Shown piece after piece: positions 4,963 through 6,074 of a DNA stretch of 6,074 nucleotides. Every line of letters starts with the position of its first letter. Positions within the stretch are counted from its first letter, which is position 1. Source of the stretch: Nostoc sp. CHAB 5715. Lineage in GTDB: Bacteria; Cyanobacteriota; Cyanobacteriia; Cyanobacteriales; Nostocaceae. A program made the translations under genes and the position numbers. Location of the stretch: NCBI RefSeq assembly GCF_020829685.1, contig NZ_JAIVFR010000427.1, positions 1-6,074 on the forward strand, written 5' to 3'. The notes under the pieces were generated by a model. That model made no database searches and was not told the DNA's origin. It worked only from the letters and a program-made list of their open reading frames with translations.

Positions 4963-5661
4963 TCAACTCAAAGAATCTGGATCTATCCCCAAACTTCGCA
5001 ATTCTTCTGCTAGCCTTTGAGTGCGTTGTTCAGCAGTGGTAGCACGTTGTTCGGCGACTGTAGCCCGTTCTTCTGGTGTTAAATATCTGACTCCTTGTTT
5101 GTCATACCAATACAACCAATCCCGCGTAATTCCCTGATAGGTTCCCCGTTCATAACCAATTGCTAAACCTATCTCTGATAACCAAACGAGATTTCCTGGC
5201 TGCAATACATATTCACCATTTACAAAGCGATAAACCTCTAAAGGTGGTTTTCTCCGGCGTTGGGGATTGTAAACAACATAATACAAAATCTCCATATCCG
5301 CATAAAGTTTCTTTTTGCTGGTGTATTCCCCACGCCGTCTGTGAGAAACAACTTCTAATGCCATAATCGGCATCACCTTTTCTTCCCACAACACATAACT
5401 TAAACGCAAGTTCTCATCAAAAACTCGTTCGACTCCTAAACTTAAAAATCCATCAGGCACAATCGGCGGTAATTCGGGATCGTAATATATCCCCATATCA
5501 ACGCCAAAAAACCAATCCATCCGGCTTGTCCACAGCCAAGCTAAGATGGCTTCTAGCAAGCCAGGAATCAAATGTTGTAGTTGATTATCCACAGGTTCAT
5601 CGTCAGAATCGGGCAGATCCTCGGCGGAAGGTAAGCAGTGCAATGGGTTGTAATTTAACAT
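4963..5661 (-). CDS. Uma2 family endonuclease-like protein (DUF820)
   Basis: Uma2/DUF820 proteins adopt the PD-(D/E)XK nuclease fold and are greatly expanded in cyanobacteria; their cellular role is largely unknown. In this 232-residue product the region GVDMGIYYDPELPPIVPDGFLSLG (about 53-76, motif residues Pro69-Asp70) supplies the first acidic position. ALEVVS (101-106, Glu103) and KKKLYADMEILYYVVYNP (116-133) follow in the family order, so Asp70, Glu103 and a Lys at 116-118 are the likely active-site residues. The C-terminus (about 198-222) is a predicted coiled coil of TAEQRA-type heptads ending in the LGIDPDSL tail common to these proteins. Length is normal and the gene looks intact. ATG at 5661 follows TTATCCACC with no Shine-Dalgarno, as often in cyanobacteria. 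It is monocistronic, divergent from the gene at 5774, and not paired with a methylase or antitoxin, so a restriction-system role is not indicated. Confidence 0.88.
   Translation of the reverse strand: MLNYNPLHCLPSAEDLPDSDDEPVDNQLQHLIPGLLEAILAWLWTSRMDWFFGVDMGIYYDPELPPIVPDGFLSLGVERVFDENLRLSYVLWEEKVMPIMALEVVSHRRRGEYTSKKKLYADMEILYYVVYNPQRRRKPPLEVYRFVNGEYVLQPGNLVWLSEIGLAIGYERGTYQGITRDWLYWYDKQGVRYLTPEERATVAEQRATTAEQRTQRLAEELRSLGIDPDSLS
5024..5065 (-). repeat. 21-bp tandem repeat encoding coiled-coil heptads
   Basis: Two imperfect 21-bp units (5024-5044 and 5045-5065) and the start of a third (CGTTCTTC, from 5066) encode successive seven-residue blocks of the RATVAEQ/RATTAEQ type. Seven codons per unit means copy-number change lengthens the coiled coil without breaking frame. 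Confidence 0.7.
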
Positions 5662-5706
5662 GGTGGATAAGACGCAAACTTATAATATTGATGATATCTA
5701 TCCACC
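5662..5706. promoter_or_regulatory. Inverted repeat over the divergent promoter region
   Basis: GGTGGATA (5662-5669) and TATCCACC (5699-5706) are perfect 8-bp inverted repeats, with GA/TC continuing the symmetry inside. The 29 bases between contain TATAAT (5681-5686), a possible plus-strand -10 box; TTAACA (5655-5660) is a poor -35 partner at 20 bp spacing. The reverse strand gives TATTAT for the Uma2 gene. The left arm abuts the Uma2 start codon, so the structure may be an operator or may fold at the 5' end of that mRNA. Confidence 0.4.
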
Positions 5707-5773
5707 TCAGACTTTTTATTGCGATAATTCCCAAGGGGGACGCGCTCTCCACTGGTCAGTTAAAGGGGGATAG

Positions 5774-6074
5774 ATGACACTCAAGCGATTGGTTTTAATT
5801 TTTATACTAACGCCGATAGCAGTTCTGTTGGCAGTTTCGGCTTTATTCGGTAGTTGGCAAGAACCTCAGTTCCAAAGTCGCCTAGAACTCTACCAAACCA
5901 ATATTGCTCTACAAGCCCAAGCTTGGCAATCAGAAGATAGCAGCGATGGCAGTCTCCAGGCGATTCAGAAAGCAATACTTGGTGAGCAACCCCTGGAGGG
6001 CGCCACAAAGCAGTATCAAGAGGCGCGTCAATCAGTTGAAGCTAATTTAGACACAGTTAACAACAAACTTGCAC
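5774..6074 (+). CDS. Membrane-anchored protein, N-terminal part; probable CPBP-family protease
   Basis: The first 100 codons of a gene that continues past the window. ATG 5774 is preceded by AAAGGGGG (5762-5769), a usable ribosome binding site. Residues 4-24 (KRLVLIFILTPIAVLLAVSA) are a transmembrane helix or uncleaved signal anchor. They are followed by a polar, Gln/Ala-rich, probably helical stretch (SWQEPQFQSRLELYQTNIAL from 27, then QYQEARQSVEANLDTVNNKL at the end) likely to form a coiled coil. From memory this opening resembles cyanobacterial CPBP (Abi/CAAX) intramembrane glutamic proteases, which carry a long extra N-terminal region before the multi-helix protease domain. That domain would lie outside the window, so the assignment is inferred; a plain membrane-anchored coiled-coil protein is the alternative. 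Being a gene at all is well supported by start, codon pattern and open frame to the edge. Confidence 0.6.
   Translation, partial: MTLKRLVLIFILTPIAVLLAVSALFGSWQEPQFQSRLELYQTNIALQAQAWQSEDSSDGSLQAIQKAILGEQPLEGATKQYQEARQSVEANLDTVNNKLA

Noticed and set aside
5425..5436. GTTCGACTCC resembling a tRNA T-loop on the plus strand
   Set aside because: It lies inside the Uma2 coding region and no acceptor, D or anticodon stem could be built around it.
4963..6074. Uma2 nuclease plus CPBP (Abi-related) gene as a defence system
   Set aside because: They are divergent, both families are very common in cyanobacteria with housekeeping or unknown roles, and no methylase, toxin or phage-related gene is nearby.

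Overview
This window is filamentous, probably heterocyst-forming (Nostocales-like), cyanobacterial chromosomal DNA. The evidence is eight exact HIP1 palindromes (GCGATCGC) in 6 kb, several heptamer tracts of the short tandemly repeated repetitive (STRR) type, an SSB of the cyanobacterial form starting MNSCVLMAEI, a Uma2-family nuclease, and AT-rich spacers full of small palindromic repeats. Organism and genus are inferred from these traits. No rRNA, tRNA or CRISPR array is visible.

Layout. Positions 1-192 are an intergenic stretch holding a possible dispersed-repeat end, a perfect 8-bp hairpin and a short heptamer tract. Positions 193-1518 (minus) encode a UgpC/MalK-type sugar-importer ATPase with two lineage-type insertions. 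A divergent spacer follows, holding nine heptamers in unbroken register. Positions 1709-2965 (plus) encode a PHBH/UbiH-fold FAD-dependent monooxygenase with a near-perfect ribosome binding site. Positions 2966-3577 hold no conventional gene. They contain a nested palindromic repeat block of about 210 bp that interrupts a tiny ORF and ends in a terminator-like hairpin. Positions 3578-4150 (plus) encode single-stranded DNA-binding protein. Positions 4151-4962 are a long spacer. It starts with a second, inverted copy of the palindrome found upstream of ssb, then holds a possible IS200/IS605 (TnpB-type) right-end remnant and a strong intrinsic terminator with no evident gene in front of it. Positions 4963-5661 (minus) encode a Uma2-family endonuclease-like protein. 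Positions 5774-6074 (plus) are the first 100 codons of a membrane-anchored protein that runs off the window, most like the N-terminal part of cyanobacterial CPBP intramembrane proteases.

The five genes do not form one pathway. Directions alternate (minus, plus, plus, minus, plus), every pair is separated by more than 100 bp, and no operon is evident. The most unusual content is in the two spacers around ssb. Related palindromes sit there in opposite orientation on both sides of the gene, one of them inside a mosaic of direct repeats, hairpins and STRR heptamers. I see no convincing evidence of a wholly new multi-gene system. The best leads are the ssb-flanking repeat pair, the interrupted mini-ORF and the orphan terminator/TnpB-like end.
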